Shown here: piece after piece, positions 60,236 to 64,000 of the stretch
How positions within the stretch are numbered: the stretch's first letter is position 1
Layout of the letters: each line of letters starts with the position of its first letter
Assembly: GCF_009870125.1 (NCBI RefSeq)
Contig: NC_046683.1
Span: forward strand, 186,001 to 250,000
DNA from: Drosophila pseudoobscura
Lineage: Eukaryota; Arthropoda; Insecta; Diptera; Drosophilidae
Reading direction: 5' to 3'
DNA: 64,000 bases
Notes under the pieces: model-generated
Seen by the model: the letters and a program-made list of their open reading frames with translations, nothing else
Told to the model about the DNA's origin: nothing
Database searches by the model: none
Position numbers and translations under genes: made by a program

Positions 60236-61287
60236 ACGAGGGGGAACGTTGTGAGTTGCTGCGGACACCGCAACTCTACATTTATACCCGATACTTAGTC
60301 AGTATGGCTCTCCTCCGGCAGCCGCCGCTAATATTGAACGACACGATAAAGAGTGCGTGCGAGAGAGACAGAAAATCAGTCTGAGCGTGACGTCACGCGC
60401 TGCGTAGCCACTGCAAATCGATTTGTTGCTTTTGGCTTTACAAATTATCCGATCTGATCGAGATTTAGCAACCCGATAGATATGGTCATTCTCTATGATT
60501 GTGCGTTTTTAGTTTTCTCGAATCTGCAATATTGTGGATGCAACAGATTTTTGTCATTTGCGGGGGCGGAAGGGGGTGGGGCGAAATTCTGAGATATATG
60601 TACGTTTTATGCGGATACCAAATTTGGTTCTATAGCCTTAATATTCTCTGAGATTTGTGGATGCCCTAGATTTTCGTCCTTTGCGGGGGCGGAAGGGTGT
60701 GTGGCGAAATTTGATCACGAAACGGTCAATATCCGATATCACAGGAGTGTGGTTACCAAATTTGGTTGCTCTGGCTCTTATAGGTTCTGAGATCCTTGAA
60801 CTCATATTTTGCAATAGGAAAAACCGACCATGAAGCCTGTGTGTTAGAGAGAGACAGAGCGAGAAAGAATGAAATTGTTTTCTTGATTCTGGCTATAATA
60901 ATTATACGATCTGGTTGAGATTCTGCGTTTTTGGTTTTATCGTATCTTTAAAAATGTGGATGCCATTTTCGTCCTATGTGGGGGCGGAAGTGGGCGGGGC
61001 GAAGTTTTGAAATATTTTTGTAGCAGTGACATATCACAGAAGTCTGGATCCAAAACATCGTTGCTCTAGCTCTTATAGACTTTGAGCACTAGGCGCTGAA
61101 GGGGACGGACAGACGGACGGACAGACGGACAGACAGACAGGGCTCAATCGACTCGGCTATTGATGCTGATCAAGAAATATATATACTTTATGGGGTCTAA
61201 AACGATTCTTTCTGGACGTTACACACATCCACTTTTACCACAAATCTAATATACCCCAATACTCATTTTGAGTATCGGGTATAAAAA
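60236..61287 (-). mobile_element. DINE-1-type copy M, full length
   Basis: Complete family member in minus orientation: acgagggggaacgttgtgag, stem-loop, tatacccgatacttagtcag, gcgtgcgagagagacag, interior blocks, GRAC tract (61106-61140), and terminal hairpin ending gagtatcgggtataaaaa. About 1050 bp, no coding capacity. The GA-rich tract (60356-60370) resembles sequences bound by the MSL complex. Confidence 0.88.
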
Positions 61288-61705
61288 TGTGATTTCACCG
61301 CACCACATGAAATGACAAGACAATAACGATTATAACGCGCACCTTTTTTCCTCCTTCTAACTTAATTAAATCTTCAATAGTCCGAATGGAGTCCAGCTTT
61401 CTCGAAATTTTCCTTAAGGTATGAAAGGGTGCAACATTCTAGAAGAGAATAGAACGTATTCAAGTGCATCGTATTGCCACTAGCCATATCTACACAATAT
61501 TGTCAAAAATAAAGATGAGGCAAAGAACGTTCTCATATACATATGAGACATACATACACGAGAGTATGTGCGCTGGGGCATTGACTGGCCGACTACAAAA
61601 ACTTAAATGCAAATGTACACAAATATATGGCATCAACTAATGTGTGGATGTGCGCAGATGATTTTCAGCTACTGCAGGCGTTCAATCGTTCGATTCATAT
61701 CTAAT
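61288..61705. other. Non-coding spacer
   Basis: No feature recognised. Confidence 0.4.
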
Positions 61706-62618
61706 ATATAAAATTCTCGTGTCACAAATTTTGTAGCTGAACTCCTCCGAAATGGCTCAATCGATTTTCGTGAAATTTTGTGTGCTTATCGGTTAGATCT
61801 GCGCATCGGCCAACATCTATTTTTCATCCCGATCAGACCACTCCTTCGGGTACCTCCCAAGCACCTATTTTCTTTTTTTTTTGGGAGGTACCCGAAGGAG
61901 TGGTATGATCGACCTTATGACCATCGCCATCAGCAGCTGCATCCCTGTAAAACCCAGAAAAATGTTACTACGATTACCAGGGTAATCTCGCCAATCGGAG
62001 CCAATAGCATTTAATCTAAATGTGGCGTCATAAAATTCAAAGAAAATGGTATGAAAAATATTAAATTGAATAAAACTTTTTCACACACATATGAAATCCC
62101 AGTAGCCCGAAACAAAAATTCGGTCCTGGGGCTTGAATATTGTGTATGAAATCATTATTCGTTTCATCTTGGAAGTCATCCCTAGCCCATCTAAAAAAAA
62201 ACTTAAAATCAAAAGAATATAAAATTTCAAGAAAATTGGTCGAGTCATTTCGAAAAAGTTCAATAACAAATATTGTTACCCGAGATTTTAATATACTTGA
62301 GCAACACCCAGAGAGCAAATTTGAGTCGTCAAACGATCAAGACTAGAACCATGCGAGATATAAGAACATGATTTTCAGGTGACCAAATCCAAGAAAACAA
62401 TGCAGATAAGCGTGTGAGCATGGCGCAGTTACGGGAATCACAATCGCAAGAGACCCGAGATGAACGAAATCCACAAAGGCAACTAGAACGGAGAGTATCG
62501 CGCAGATACATAGTCGAAAGACGTGGAGGAATTGACCAACAACGCTAACAATTTAATCGAGCATTTACGTCAAATTTATTTCTTCGCATAGCAAAACAAC
62601 GTTTGCCGGTTCACCTAG
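61706..62618 (+). mobile_element. Decayed Helitron-type element
   Basis: The left end (tataaaattctcgtgtcaca, then gaactcctccgaaatggctc and gaaattttgtgtgcttatcgg) matches the 5' region I know from insect Helitrons. The right end (ttcgcatagcaaaacaacg, tttgccggttcacctag) matches the usual 3' end, which closes in CTAG. The interior near 62418-62545 can be read as an arginine/glutamine-rich piece (MAQLRESQSQETRDERNPQR) like the start of a Helitron protein, ending in a stop. No Rep or helicase domain remains. About 0.9 kb, so non-autonomous. Confidence 0.7.
61838..61903. repeat. 22-bp perfect inverted repeat (hairpin) inside the Helitron
   Basis: Arms 61838-61859 and 61882-61903 (ccactccttcgggtacctcc and complement) are separated by a 22-nt T-rich loop. 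Confidence 0.85.
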
Positions 62619-63250
62619 TATGCATATATTATTTAATAATAATTTTCTTTCGATACTATTGAATCGATTTTGCTAATGATGGATCTCTGTAGCTCTAGCA
62701 AAAAATCCGATATGTTAAAGCGTCGCGCAAAGTTGTTGCTGTTGTTGACATCAAAAGGCAGCAAATATTTGGCGAGAAACATGAAGAGTCTTCCATTGGA
62801 GACTAAAAATTGGGCGCAGAAACTATATGTATATGTACATACTTGTTATAAAAACTGCGTTCGAGCCGAAAGGAAAGCAAAAAGAAAGCAGCAGAATAAA
62901 AGCAAGAAAGTGTCGCCACTGCTTCTAAAATTCTTATCAAGTGAAAGTAGCCAGTTATCGGAGCTATACGCTGCACGGTATACGGTGTACAGTATGGGAA
63001 ACTAAGGGACGGAGAAAGTACAATACTAAATGCAAAACAAAAGTGTGAGCAAAAGAAATCGCGCAATAAAAAGCAAGGCGCCTTAGAAACAAATGTAATT
63101 TCAGACCCACGTAAAGGGAGAGATATAAATGAGATATTTATATAAGATACGAGAGATATACATACATATATAGTGACAGATATATTTGCGAATATGTGTA
63201 AAACAAAGGCGATTAGAGCTGCGCAAATGGGGCAGATGCGTTCCTGACAG
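62619..63250. other. Non-coding region with a basic open frame
   Basis: A plus-strand frame (62670-63002, 111 aa) is Lys/Leu/Ser-rich without recognised domain. It lies directly after the Helitron end. I do not call it a gene. Confidence 0.3.
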
Positions 63251-63319
63251 TTTGAAACAAGTTGAAACAAGTTGAAACAAGTTGAAACAAGTTGAAACAA
63301 GTTGAAACAAGCTGAAACA
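63251..63319. repeat. 10-bp minisatellite, seven units
   Basis: Unit gttgaaacaa: first unit tttgaaacaa, five exact units, last unit gctgaaacat. No spacers. Confidence 0.92.
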
Positions 63320-63719
63320 TTAGTTCGAACGAATTGCACAGTGGCGCTACGCAGCAGTTGCTAAATTCGGTGCAACATTCAAAAAGCTGTATTCGAAAAC
63401 ATTCGACAAATTTAAGGCAGAATTATACATCTTACATTTTTGCTACATAAGCTTTTAGCTGATTTTGCAACCGCTTATATGGCGCCCCTACACGTCGCGT
63501 CAGGAACTAGACCTTTTTCATACATTTCAGCATGTGTATAATTATAGAGTCACGCCCCTATCTGCAAGAGTTAGGCGAGTCGTATGAGTAATTTTTGGCA
63601 GTAACAGCGGAATCGAATCGTATTTCACTTTTAATAAATGGTAGACACATACAAAAAGAAAAATTGTATATGGGGTATATATTAAAAAGCTAAGAAACTA
63701 GGAAAGATGTTTCCGATTC

Positions 63720-63860
63720 GTGAACATCCTGACAAATAATGGACTGTATAGAATAGCCAGATATCTTAAAATCTGAACAGACAGACGAATGGACTGACTT
63801 TGCTGCTGATGCTGATCAATAACATAAAATCAAATATTGTTGTCTTTTCCTAGAACGAAA
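63720..63860 (-). mobile_element. Decayed DINE-1-type fragment
   Basis: gaacagacagacgaatggac and gctgctgatgctgatcaata, then acgaaacgg resemble the GRAC tract and following block of copies K and M in minus orientation. Confidence 0.45.
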
Positions 63861-64000
63861 CGGCCTGAAAGCGATTCGATGTTACTTTAATTGTGCTCGC
63901 CCTTATATCGGGCAATTCTACAGCTAGTGTTCAACAACAAAAATTAAAAACTATGTAAACTAAGCTGCTATAAAACTATGTATTTTAGTTTGCGCACTAG

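Noticed and set aside
62670..63005. 111-aa basic plus-strand open frame next to the Helitron
   Set aside because: Lys/Leu-rich, no domain, no promoter or splice support.
63251..63319. CRISPR-like repeat array
   Set aside because: Contiguous 10-bp units without spacers in a eukaryotic genome; a minisatellite.
1..64000. tRNA, rRNA or snRNA genes
   Set aside because: No tRNA B-box-like ggttcgaatcc or other RNA gene signature was noticed; small non-coding RNAs cannot be excluded by eye.

Overview
This window is nuclear DNA from a Drosophila species. It has short phase-conserved introns, TATA/Inr/DPE core promoters and many copies of a DINE-1-type Helentron with GTCY tetranucleotide tracts. Three genes are recognisable: frequenin 1, the E(spl)-like repressor Her, and an orphan peptide-type GPCR. 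In D. melanogaster I remember these lying near one another on the X (Muller A). The repeat sequences recall the SGM/ISY-type elements of the obscura group, so an obscura-group fly is my best guess. No database was searched.

Layout. 1-13.5 kb: non-coding DNA upstream of Frq1, with several decayed DINE-1 copies. 13.67-21.61 kb (+): Frq1 in seven coding exons, whose introns hold DINE-1 copies and an antisense fragment of a BEL/Pao retrotransposon. 23.77-26.31 kb: a decayed DNA transposon with ~280-bp terminal inverted repeats and a nested DINE-1 copy. 27.48-28.23 kb (-): Her, a bHLH-Orange-WRPW repressor. 31.99-32.63 kb (+): a two-exon gene transcribed divergently from Her. Its 195-aa product has no bHLH domain but also ends in WRPW. 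35.89-41.38 kb (-): a class A GPCR in five coding exons. 42-64 kb: mostly non-coding. It contains a strong TATA+Inr+DPE promoter on the minus strand at 47.57 kb, a cluster of DINE-1 copies at 49.6-61.3 kb, a decayed Helitron at 61.7-62.6 kb and a 10-bp minisatellite.

How the genes might relate. Frq1 (synaptic Ca2+ sensor) and the GPCR are neuronal-type genes. Her and the WRPW-tailed gene both carry the Groucho-binding tetrapeptide. Their shared 3.7-kb intergenic region has two Su(H)-type sites and proneural-type E-boxes, so joint Notch/proneural control is possible but unproven. The most interesting observations are the non-bHLH WRPW gene beside Her, a 286-nt AG-free zone ahead of a Frq1 exon, recurrent fold-back DINE-1 copies with an inverted 3' end at the left, and the orphan strong promoter. 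I do not see a previously undescribed multi-gene system beyond these.
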